A stretch of 6,142 nucleotides of DNA from Actinomycetota bacterium (GTDB taxonomy: Bacteria > Actinomycetota > Thermoleophilia > Miltoncostaeales > Miltoncostaeaceae). The position numbers were made by a program, and so were the translations under genes. How positions within the stretch are numbered: the first letter of the stretch is position 1; the number at the start of each line of letters is the position of its first letter. Of this stretch, positions 1 through 5,205 are shown one piece after another. The DNA lies in NCBI GenBank assembly GCA_005788075.1, contig SXZC01000147.1, positions 1 through 6,142 of the forward strand. Direction: 5' to 3'. The notes under the pieces were generated by a model. It saw nothing but the letters and a program-made list of their open reading frames with translations. It did no database searches and was not told the DNA's origin.

Positions 1-132
1 GCAGCCGCTCGGCCCCACGAGGCTCACGAACTCGCCGCGCGCCACCTCGAACGAGGTCGGAAGGAGCGCCGCATGGTCGCTGCGGTCGTACGTCTTGCTC
101 GCGCCAGAGACGCGAAGAGCGGGCTGCTCCAC
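1..132 (-). CDS. ABC transporter ATP-binding protein, N-terminal fragment (NitT/TauT-like)
   Basis: This is the first 44 codons of an ABC-type ATPase that would energise a membrane importer from the cytoplasmic face. Reading leftward on the minus strand gives a typical first beta strand (ALRVSGASKTYD, with a likely A-loop Tyr15 that would stack on adenine), then FEVARGEFVSLVGPSGC, the start of Walker A. The remaining GKS/T lies outside the window. The wording GEFVSLVGPSGC is common in the nitrate/sulfonate/taurine ATPase family (SsuB/TauB type), but substrate cannot be told from this fragment. I chose the GTG at 132 because GGGGAGGT at 143-136 lies just upstream (spacing is short) and the resulting start matches family N-termini. 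The frame stays open back to an ATG at 222, which would add 30 unconserved-looking residues and has no Shine-Dalgarno. It is transcribed away from the IPT-domain gene. Confidence 0.85.
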   Translation of the reverse strand, partial: MEQPALRVSGASKTYDRSDHAALLPTSFEVARGEFVSLVGPSGC

Positions 133-211
133 TGGACCTCCCCGGAACACGACTCCGGTGGGTTGGCTGATCGGATGGCGATGGCGCCAGGCGGCGCCCC
201 CGTCGCGCCGG

Positions 212-241
212 GATACAAGCATTGCTTATGACAGTAATCAA
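212..241 (-). promoter_or_regulatory. Candidate promoter for the ABC transporter gene
   Basis: On the minus strand TTGATT (241-236) is followed after 18 bases by TGTATC (217-212). The -35 matches the consensus well and the -10 poorly. It would start transcription near 206, about 70 bases upstream of the GTG at 132, and it would place the alternative ATG at 222 upstream of the transcript. That agrees with the shorter gene start. This is a weak, inference-level call. Confidence 0.25.
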
Positions 242-273
242 GAGTGCTTGTTCACCCGCGGTGATTCCCCGTC

Positions 274-344
274 GCCCGGGAGCCCCGGACATCGCCCTTC
301 TCCCTTCTGAACGGTCGTACGGACGATTTCCGGGGCTCCCGGGC
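274..344. repeat. Perfect 16-bp inverted repeat with 39-base spacer
   Basis: The left arm GCCCGGGAGCCCCGGA (274-289) is the exact reverse complement of the right arm TCCGGGGCTCCCGGGC (329-344). The spacer is 290-328. Pairing stops at both ends of the arms. In RNA from either strand this would form a very stable GC stem. It could be an attenuator or transcript-end structure, a protein-binding site, or the relic of a small mobile element; no target-site duplication is evident. Confidence 0.8.
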
Positions 345-387
345 TGCGCGCCGCACCCCGGCCGCAGCGAGGTCCACTCGGACCAAG

Positions 388-393
388 TAGAAT
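388..393 (+). promoter_or_regulatory. Candidate -10 element for the IPT-domain gene
   Basis: TAGAAT matches the TATAAT consensus at five of six positions and lies 38 bases before the ATG at 432. It would start transcription near 400 and leave a leader of about 32 bases that contains the Shine-Dalgarno. No good -35 is visible 16-18 bases upstream, where the GGTCC-ACTC-GGACC dyad (371-384) lies, so an activator or an alternative sigma factor could be involved. Only the -10 is supported. Confidence 0.3.
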
Positions 394-413
394 TCGGCGC
401 CTCAACCGTTCGC

Positions 414-427
414 TTTCCCGAAGGAAA
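414..427 (+). promoter_or_regulatory. Small hairpin over the IPT-gene Shine-Dalgarno
   Basis: TTTCC (414-418), loop CGAA (419-422), GGAAA (423-427). The 3' arm and loop contain the ribosome-binding sequence AAGGA (421-425), so the folded form would hide it. With only five base pairs the effect would be modest. Confidence 0.35.
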
Positions 428-431
428 CGCC

Positions 432-1682
432 ATGACCTCCGCTCCCCCCTCCCGCCGCCGCTTACTCGCGCACGTTGGCCTCGCGACCTTCTGCCTCATG
501 CTGTCGCCCGTGGGCATCGCCTCCGCGGACACGCTCGTCGACACGGGCTCCGCCTGGTACGACAACCAGGGATACGCATCCGGCTACCTCGCGTTCGGGT
601 TCACCGCATCCGGCGCGGCACAGATCGATGGCTTCTCCATGCTCGCATCGGCGACCAGTGCGGCTGTCACCGGGTCGTCCATCGACATCTACGCCAACTA
701 CCCCACCGCGCCGACCACGCCCGCAGACCTGCTGGGGACCCTCACCTATGCGTCGATCGCCAACGAGGCCAGCCGGCAGCGGGTGACCTTCACTGGGTCG
801 GTGAACATCCCGTCTGCGGGCGACTACTGGGTGAAGTGGCGCGGACTCCCCGACAGTTCGAACGTGTGGATCCTCTTCGGAGCACCGGGCACGCCGGCGC
901 CGTGGACGTTCAAGGCGGGGCCCTGGTATCGCGACGGCACCCTGCAGACCGACCTCCCGAGCACCTACATCCCGAAGTTCCGGATCACGGGCGGTGCAGT
1001 GGTCGCTCCGGTCATCAGCACGGTCTCGCCCGCGGCGGGTCCCGCCGCGGGCGGAACCTCGGTAGCCATAACGGGAACCGGCCTCAGCGGCGCCACAGGC
1101 GTCTACTTCGGGGGCACCGCCGCCACATCATTCACGGTCAACTCACCGACGCAGATCACCGCTGTCACTCCGGCGCGAACGGCGGGCACGGTTGACGTGT
1201 CGGTGACAACTGGCGGTGGGACCTCATCCCTAGGCACGGCCTTCACCTTCGAAGCCGCCGCAACCGGGGGCGGCGACGCGCCGGTCGCGGATCCGGCGCG
1301 TCCGACGGAGGTCGAGACGCCCACGCCGGCGAGGGCGGCGGAGCGGGCCCGGATGAGCTCCGTCGAACGCCTCACCGCGAAGCCCGGTCAGAGGCCGGGC
1401 ATCAAGACCTTCGCGGCGAATGTCCGCACCGTGCAAGGCGGCAGGTACACGATCCTCTTCGAGAACAAGCTGGGCCAGCGTGTTCCCCTCCAGCGCGGAT
1501 CGCGCGTGGGCTCGCGCACCCTCCGCGGCCTGATCTATGCGGTCGTCGTGAACGCAGGCGCCGGTGAGTCGCTCACCGTCTCAGCCGCGCTCAGGGAGGC
1601 GGCGGCCGCGGGGCTGCGCCTCCGCGTCATCCATCGCGACGTCAATGGGACCCTCTCCGGTGAAGAGGCCACGACGGGCTAG
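432..1682 (+). CDS. Secreted protein with an IPT/TIG domain
   Basis: A 416-residue exported protein of unknown role. Residues 1-32 form a Sec signal peptide: RRR at 8-10, a hydrophobic core at about 11-30, and an ASA|D cleavage site after residue 32. Residues 33-188 form a beta-rich, Gly/Ser/Thr/aromatic domain resembling extracellular 'choice-of-anchor' modules, a resemblance judged by eye only. Residues 192-273 are an IPT/TIG immunoglobulin-like domain (PVISTVSPAAG start, GGTSVAITGTGL core, FTF end). A Pro/Ala/Glu linker (about 279-308) leads to a basic C-terminal region (about 311-405) that I do not recognise. There is no LPXTG motif, terminal membrane helix or lipobox, so the protein is probably released or held non-covalently. 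The start at 432 is chosen because AAGGA at 421-425 is well spaced and a signal peptide follows directly; an upstream ATG at 222 in frame would bury the signal. A surface-binding or matrix role is plausible but unproven. Confidence 0.82.
   Translation: MTSAPPSRRRLLAHVGLATFCLMLSPVGIASADTLVDTGSAWYDNQGYASGYLAFGFTASGAAQIDGFSMLASATSAAVTGSSIDIYANYPTAPTTPADLLGTLTYASIANEASRQRVTFTGSVNIPSAGDYWVKWRGLPDSSNVWILFGAPGTPAPWTFKAGPWYRDGTLQTDLPSTYIPKFRITGGAVVAPVISTVSPAAGPAAGGTSVAITGTGLSGATGVYFGGTAATSFTVNSPTQITAVTPARTAGTVDVSVTTGGGTSSLGTAFTFEAAATGGGDAPVADPARPTEVETPTPARAAERARMSSVERLTAKPGQRPGIKTFAANVRTVQGGRYTILFENKLGQRVPLQRGSRVGSRTLRGLIYAVVVNAGAGESLTVSAALREAAAAGLRLRVIHRDVNGTLSGEEATTG
1027..1053. repeat. 27-base perfect palindrome inside the IPT-domain gene
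   Basis: Arms of 13 bases (1027-1039 and 1041-1053), all G and C, flank a single T at 1040. The palindrome encodes Ser-Pro-Ala-Ala-Gly-Pro-Ala-Ala-Gly-Gly at the start of the IPT domain (from residue 199). The doubled Pro-Ala-Ala-Gly motif together with GC-biased codon choice may explain it without any DNA-level function. Confidence 0.85.
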
Positions 1683-1736
1683 ACGCCCGAACAACCGAAC
1701 GACCGCAACAAGGCCCTGCCTGCCGATTTCGCCTGG

Positions 1737-1799
1737 CCGACCGTCATAGGTCGGACGGGCGAAGATCGGCGGCGACCGCCGTACCGGGCCCTCGGCCCG
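1737..1799. terminator. Triple-hairpin region in the convergent gap, likely bidirectional terminator
   Basis: Three perfect six-base-pair hairpins follow one another between the stop codons of the IPT gene (1682) and the response regulator (1809). They are CCGACC-GTCATA-GGTCGG (1737-1754), CGGCGG-CGA-CCGCCG (1767-1781) and CGGGCC-CTC-GGCCCG (1785-1799). None is followed by a T tract on either strand. U-less GC hairpins of this kind are common at gene ends in high-GC actinobacteria. Because the stems are symmetrical, they could act on both converging transcripts. Confidence 0.55.
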
Positions 1800-1808
1800 C
1801 AGCGAGCC

Positions 1809-2480
1809 CTACTCCGGCGGAAGCTCGAGCCGGCGCTCGCCAGCCCACGCCGCCGCCTGCGAGCGACGCTGGAAGCCGAGCTTGCGGAGCAGCTGGGAGA
1901 CGTGGTTGCGCACGGTCTTCTCGGAGAGGTGGAGCACCTCGCCGATGGCGCGGTTGGTGTAGCCCTCGGCGATGAGGGCGAGCATGCGGCGCTCGCGGTC
2001 GGTGAGGCCGGCGAGCTCGGCCTCGGCCTGCTTCGCCGAGAGCTCACGGAACTGGCTGAGCAGGGCGCCCGTGGCGCGCGGGTCGAGGGTGGAGGCGCCC
2101 GAGGCCGCGTCGCGGATGGCCTGGGTGAGCCGCTCGGCGTCCGCCTGCTTGAGCAGGTAGCCCGAGGCCCCGGCCATCACTGAGCCGACGATGGCCTCCT
2201 CGTCGGAGTACGAGGTGAGCATCACCACGCGGATGTCGTCGTTCTCCTGCTTGATGCGGCGACAGGCGTCCACCCCGCTGCCGTCGGGCAGGCGGATGTC
2301 CATGAGCACCACATCGGGCGTGAGCTGGGCGGCCATCTGCACCGACTCGGCCACCGAGCCGGCCTCGCCCACCACGCGGAACCCGCCGGTGTGCGAGAGC
2401 AGCGAACGCAGGCCAAGGCGCACCACGTGGTGATCGTCGACGATCAGTACGCGGATCGGATCGGTGGGGCTGGGCGTCAT
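1809..2480 (-). CDS. NarL/LuxR-family response regulator, DevR/DosR-like
   Basis: A 223-residue cytoplasmic DNA-binding regulator, last gene of the htpX operon. Residues 9-125 are a receiver domain: acidic pair Asp15-Asp16, phosphoacceptor Asp61 (VLMDIRLP), Thr89/Ser90 switch and Lys111 (GYLLK), all present. Residues 157-214 are a LuxR-type helix-turn-helix (GLTDRERRML ... NRAIGEVLHLSEKTVRNHVS ... LGFQRRSQAA). From memory, the wording VGEAGSVAES, DIRLPDGSG, LTSYSDEEA and AGASGY resembles mycobacterial DevR/DosR, as does the DNA-binding domain. DevR/DosR answers hypoxia and NO; that role should not be transferred because the partner kinase here is different. Its ATG overlaps the kinase stop as ATGA (2480-2477), with GAGGTG at 2494-2489 as ribosome-binding site, so translation is probably coupled. 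Its targets are unknown. Confidence 0.93.
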   Translation of the reverse strand: MTPSPTDPIRVLIVDDHHVVRLGLRSLLSHTGGFRVVGEAGSVAESVQMAAQLTPDVVLMDIRLPDGSGVDACRRIKQENDDIRVVMLTSYSDEEAIVGSVMAGASGYLLKQADAERLTQAIRDAASGASTLDPRATGALLSQFRELSAKQAEAELAGLTDRERRMLALIAEGYTNRAIGEVLHLSEKTVRNHVSQLLRKLGFQRRSQAAAWAGERRLELPPE

Positions 2481-3946
2481 CGTGTGACCACCTCGTCTGG
2501 GAGCCCCGGCGTGGTCGCCGGCATCTCGGTTGCCTCTACGTCATCGAGCGGAACGGCAAGCACGACCCTCGTGCCGCCGGCGGGATTCGGCTCGACGACC
2601 AGTCGGCCCCCGAGCCAGCGTCCGCGCTCCTGCATGTTACGGACACCGTTCCCGTGTCCGGGCTCCGATCGGTCGGTGCCGTCGCTCGGAAGGCCGCTCC
2701 CGGTGTCGGCGATGACGAGGTTGATCTCGTCGGGGTGGAAGGCCAGCGTCACATCGACGGTGCACGGCCCGGCGTGCCTGGCCACGTTGGCCAGCGCCTC
2801 GCGCGCCACGTGGCGCAGGTGCTGGCCGGCGTCCTCGGGCAGCGGGCCGCAGGTCTCGATGCCGGTGACGTGGTAGCTCACCTCGAACTGCGTGTCGGCG
2901 GCGAACTCGGTGACCGTGCGGTCGAGGTCGGACGCGATTCCCGCGGGGCCGCCGTCGGGGGCCTGCAGGCCGCGGATGTACCCGCGCAGGCCGTCGATGG
3001 TGGAGTTGAGGCTGCTCACCACCCGGCGCACCTCATCGCGCGCGTCGGGGTCGGATGTGTTCAGCGCGATGGCCTCGAGGTGCAGCCCCGACGCGTAGAT
3101 CGACTGGATGGTGCCGTCGTGGAGGTCGCGGCCGAAGCGCGCGCGCTCCTCGGCCACGAGGCGCGCCCGGTCGAGGGTCTCCTCGCGCTGAGCCGCCTCG
3201 ACCTCGAAGATGTCGAGCAGCTTGATGAAGGCCAGGAGCAGCACCAGCGCCACGAGGGTGCGCGCTGCGGCGAGCGGGAATCCGGTGGCGTCGAACCACG
3301 CCACCTCATTGGCGAAGCCCCCGGGCGCCCAGGGCGCGGGATCCACGATGAGCCCGCCCACCACGGCGTAGGCCACGAAGGCCCAGGCGGCGATCGCGGC
3401 ATACGGCCGCACGCCGGTCATGCCCTCTCGCGCGAGCTCGTCGCGCTGCACCCACATGCCGTAGGCCGAGAGCAGCGCGCCCGGGAGCACGAACAGGTAG
3501 CGCGACAGGGCGGCGGTGGTGGACTCCCACTCGAGCACCCCCCAGCCCTCCTCTCCCGCGAGCAGCGTGGCCACCACGAGCATGCCTCCCCACACCACCA
3601 CGGACGCCGCGGTGAGCGGGGCGAGGTGCCGGCGGGTCCAGGGCACCAGGCGCAGGCCGAACTGCAGCAGGAACACCACCGCCACCGTCTGCAGGACGGC
3701 CCGGATGACCACCAGTGCCTCGATGACCTCGGGGGCGAGGTACGTGGCCTGGATGGGGATGAATACATACCCCCACACCACGAGCGACGACAGGAAGGCG
3801 AACGAAGCCAGCCAGATGAGCGAGGACGTCAGCGCAAGGCGGGTGGCGCGGCGACGCTGCAGCCACAGCGCGAAGCCGAGGGCGAACAGCACCACACCGT
3901 GCACGAACACGATGAGGGTGTCGTTCTGCTCGAAGAATGTCTCCAT
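2477..3946 (-). CDS. Seven-helix membrane sensor histidine kinase (HisKA_3 family)
   Basis: A 489-residue sensor kinase that should phosphorylate the response regulator overlapping its 3' end. Residues 1-246 hold about seven predicted membrane helices (roughly 11-29, 40-62, 77-98, 112-130, 147-164, 183-203, 225-246) with short loops and no clear extracellular domain. A short coiled linker (about 247-270) leads to the HisKA_3 dimerisation helix with phospho-acceptor His276 in DLHDGTIQ. Asp277 and Gln281 form the DxxxQ motif linked to kinase and phosphatase activity in NarX/DesK-type enzymes. The ATPase domain has the N box with Asn387 (REALANVARHA), the G1 box DTGSGLP (Asp414) and a G2 box around GHGNG (431-435). 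The start at 3946 has AAGG seven bases upstream. There are no GAF, PAS or haem-binding domains as in DevS/DosT. The signal may come from the membrane itself, or from HtpX or the small protein; this is inference. Confidence 0.93.
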   Translation of the reverse strand: METFFEQNDTLIVFVHGVVLFALGFALWLQRRRATRLALTSSLIWLASFAFLSSLVVWGYVFIPIQATYLAPEVIEALVVIRAVLQTVAVVFLLQFGLRLVPWTRRHLAPLTAASVVVWGGMLVVATLLAGEEGWGVLEWESTTAALSRYLFVLPGALLSAYGMWVQRDELAREGMTGVRPYAAIAAWAFVAYAVVGGLIVDPAPWAPGGFANEVAWFDATGFPLAAARTLVALVLLLAFIKLLDIFEVEAAQREETLDRARLVAEERARFGRDLHDGTIQSIYASGLHLEAIALNTSDPDARDEVRRVVSSLNSTIDGLRGYIRGLQAPDGGPAGIASDLDRTVTEFAADTQFEVSYHVTGIETCGPLPEDAGQHLRHVAREALANVARHAGPCTVDVTLAFHPDEINLVIADTGSGLPSDGTDRSEPGHGNGVRNMQERGRWLGGRLVVEPNPAGGTRVVLAVPLDDVEATEMPATTPGLPDEVVTR

Positions 3947-3956
3947 GCGATGGCCT
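3944..3956 (-). repeat. Shared 13-base start-site sequence, kinase copy
   Basis: The minus-strand sequence AGGCCATCGCATG, covering the end of the ribosome-binding site, the spacer and the ATG of the kinase gene, recurs exactly at 4252-4240 over the start of the small hypothetical gene 296 bases away. It may set equal initiation strength, or it may be a duplication trace or chance. Confidence 0.5.
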
Positions 3957-3987
3957 TCTTCCCTGGCGGGCCGGCCACTCTAGTGCG

Positions 3988-4242
3988 TCAGGAGCCGGCG
4001 ATCTCCTCGAGGCGCGTGCGCATCTCGTCGAGGGACTCGGCCTGCGCGGCCGCCACGATCTCGGGCTCCTCGAGCAGGGCCCGCCGCTCCATCGGGTTGA
4101 GGCGGTTGGTCACGTAGGGATCCTCGAGGATCTCGTCGAGCGACCGGCCCTGGGAGAGCTGCCCGGTCACGTACTCGATGAGCCGCTTGTGGGCGGCGCT
4201 CGGGTCGGTGATCAGGCTTGCGATGGTCTCCTTGATGCTCAT
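3988..4242 (-). CDS. Conserved-looking 84-residue hypothetical protein
   Basis: I do not recognise this protein. It is soluble, with no signal peptide or membrane helix, and it looks mostly alpha-helical with many Glu, Leu and Arg residues. Visible blocks are an N-terminal helix (SIKETIASLI), a middle segment GRSLDEILEDPYVTNRL, then ERRALLEEPEIVAAAQ and an acidic C-terminal helix. The gene is probably real: its ATG overlaps the htpX stop as ATGA (4242-4239), GGGAGG (4255-4250) is ideally spaced, and 41 bases separate it from the kinase gene. The overlap suggests production in a fixed ratio with HtpX. It could be an adaptor or regulator of the protease or kinase, but no motif shows this. An overlapping reading in another frame (4309-3980) is an Arg/Pro-rich shadow. 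Confidence 0.75.
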   Translation of the reverse strand: MSIKETIASLITDPSAAHKRLIEYVTGQLSQGRSLDEILEDPYVTNRLNPMERRALLEEPEIVAAAQAESLDEMRTRLEEIAGS

Positions 4243-5141
4243 GCGATGGCCTCCCGGGCCTGGGCCGGCATCGTGGCCCCCATGGCGCGAAGGCGCCGGA
4301 TCCGCTCATCCATGGGCGGGTGAGTGGAGAAGAGCTTGGTGATGCCGGCGCCGTGGAACGACGCGAACGGGTTGACGATATACATCTGCGCCGTCGCGGG
4401 GTTGGGATCCATCGGAATGCGCTCGGCGCCCATCTGGAGCTTCTCGAGAGCGCTTGCGAGCGGCTCGGTCTCGCCCATCAACTCTGCGCCGGTGCGGTCG
4501 GCCTCGTACTCCCGGCCACGCGAGATGGCCATCTGGATCATCACCGCGGCGATCGGAGCGATGATCATCGCGGCGATCGCAGCCAGGCCGCCCACGCCGC
4601 CCTCGTCGTCCCCGCCGCCGAAGATCAGGGAGAACTGCAGCCAGTTGGCGATGGCCGCGATGGCGCCGGCGGCCATTGCGGCGATGCTGGCGATAAGGAT
4701 GTCGCGGTTCTTGATGTGGGCCATCTCGTGGGCCACCACGCCCTCGAGCTCACGCGGGCTGAGCGCGTGCTGGATGCCCTGGGTCACGGCGATGGCCGCG
4801 TGCTTGGGGTTGCGGCCGCATGCGAAGGCGTTCGGCTGCTGGTCGGGCGTGACGTACACGCCGGGCTTCGGGCACCCGGCCCGCGCGGCCAGGCGATCGA
4901 CCATGGCGTGCAGCTCAGGCGCCTCCTCGGGTGACACCTCCACGGCCCGCGACATCTTGAGGGCCATCTTGCCGCTGCCCCAGTACATCGCGAAGTTGAA
5001 GACGACGGCGATGACGACCATGACGATGAGCCCGGTCGATCCGCCGATGAGCCCGCCCAGCAGCACGAGCACGCCCGTGAGGGCGGCCATGAGCAGCGCG
5101 GTCTTGAAGTAGTTCCAGCCAGTGGTGGCGCCGGAGCCCAT
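4239..5141 (-). CDS. htpX: HtpX-family M48 membrane zinc metalloprotease
   Basis: A 300-residue integral membrane protease that degrades misfolded or damaged membrane proteins; HtpX in E. coli works alongside FtsH and is envelope-stress induced. Two N-terminal membrane helices (about 13-32 and 36-55) precede the cytosolic protease region, which is interrupted by two further hydrophobic segments (about 150-172 and 185-206). The zinc site is complete: HEMAH with His138, catalytic Glu139 and His142, and the EYEAD motif with Glu211 as third ligand and Asp215. The family signatures PNAFACGRNP (103-112) and FSTHPP (271-276) are also present. Length is normal for the family. The ATG at 5141 is chosen because GGAGG lies four bases upstream and HtpX-type sequence starts there. 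The frame extends to 5783, but that part is antisense to the lipoprotein. First gene of a four-gene operon ending in a two-component system. Confidence 0.95.
   Translation of the reverse strand: MGSGATTGWNYFKTALLMAALTGVLVLLGGLIGGSTGLIVMVVIAVVFNFAMYWGSGKMALKMSRAVEVSPEEAPELHAMVDRLAARAGCPKPGVYVTPDQQPNAFACGRNPKHAAIAVTQGIQHALSPRELEGVVAHEMAHIKNRDILIASIAAMAAGAIAAIANWLQFSLIFGGGDDEGGVGGLAAIAAMIIAPIAAVMIQMAISRGREYEADRTGAELMGETEPLASALEKLQMGAERIPMDPNPATAQMYIVNPFASFHGAGITKLFSTHPPMDERIRRLRAMGATMPAQAREAIA
4240..4252 (-). repeat. Shared 13-base start-site sequence, small-gene copy
   Basis: Exact second copy of AGGCCATCGCATG. Here it also encodes the last codons of htpX (Glu-Ala-Ile-Ala-stop), because the start codon of the small gene overlaps the htpX stop. 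Confidence 0.5.
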
Positions 5142-5205
5142 CAGTCCTCCAGATGTCGTTCTCACGCGGGGGAAACCCCGATCGCATGTCAGTATAAGAG
5201 CGTTC
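5142..5205. promoter_or_regulatory. Divergent promoter region between htpX and the lipoprotein gene
   Basis: Only 64 bases separate the two divergent starts. On the plus strand TATAAG (5193-5198) follows GGAAAC (5171-5176) by 16 bases and lies seven bases before the lipoprotein ATG, so the message would be leaderless. On the minus strand TATACT (5196-5191) would start htpX transcription near 5184 and leave a leader of about 43 bases; no good -35 is visible for it. The two -10 elements overlap by four bases, so polymerase binding in one direction should exclude the other. GGAAAC resembles -35 elements used by ECF sigma factors, but the downstream element looks like a housekeeping -10, so the sigma factor is uncertain. 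Confidence 0.5.
5167..5180. repeat. GC hairpin with GAAA loop in the divergent promoter region
   Basis: CGGGG (5167-5171), GAAA (5172-5175), CCCCG (5176-5180). It spans the plus-strand GGAAAC element. It would also form a stem-loop a few bases from the 5' end of the predicted htpX message (read there as CGGGG-TTTC-CCCCG). It could be an operator or an mRNA-stabilising structure. Confidence 0.5.

Larger units (their letters stand above)
133..431. promoter_or_regulatory. Divergent intergenic control region, dyad-rich
   Basis: No convincing gene lies here. The region separates the leftward ABC ATPase from the rightward secreted IPT protein, so it should hold promoters for both. It carries an unusual number of dyads: AAGCA-T-TGCTT (217-227), CAAG-AGTG-CTTG (239-250), TCACC-CGC-GGTGA (252-264), a 16-bp inverted repeat (274-289 with 329-344), GGTCC-ACTC-GGACC (371-384) and TTTCC-CGAA-GGAAA (414-427). 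Positions 211-250 are markedly more AT-rich than their surroundings, as expected of an operator or promoter. Frames of the flanking genes extend into the region, but only through poorly supported early starts. Confidence 0.6.

Noticed and set aside
24..218. Minus-strand 64-codon open frame at the left edge
   Set aside because: It is out of frame with the ABC ATPase reading that gives A-loop and Walker A sequence, so it is a shadow.
371..384. Possible DosR-type binding box (GGTCC-ACTC-GGACC), given the DevR-like regulator
   Set aside because: The DosR box has GGGAC and GTCCC half-sites in the opposite arrangement and a longer dyad. No match was found here or in the other promoter regions, so autoregulation cannot be claimed.
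222..431. Early start (ATG 222) for the IPT-domain protein
   Set aside because: It would put 70 unlikely residues before a clear Sec signal peptide. The ATG at 432 has a well-spaced AAGGA.
1382..1400. GCCCGG ... CCGGGC hairpin within the IPT gene
   Set aside because: A six-base-pair GC stem inside a coding region is common at this base composition and has no supporting context.
3969..3976. GGCCGGCC palindrome in the 41-base gap before the kinase
   Set aside because: An eight-base GC palindrome is expected often in such DNA, and no promoter or terminator features accompany it.
2654..4117. Long plus-strand open frame (487 codons) antisense to the kinase
   Set aside because: It mirrors the kinase gene in a GC-rich genome, is rich in His, Gly, Arg and Glu with no domain, and the opposite strand has intact histidine-kinase motifs.
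4324..5112. Long plus-strand open frame (262 codons) antisense to htpX
   Set aside because: It lies wholly within htpX, which has every catalytic motif. The hydrophobic look is a shadow of the membrane helices on the other strand.
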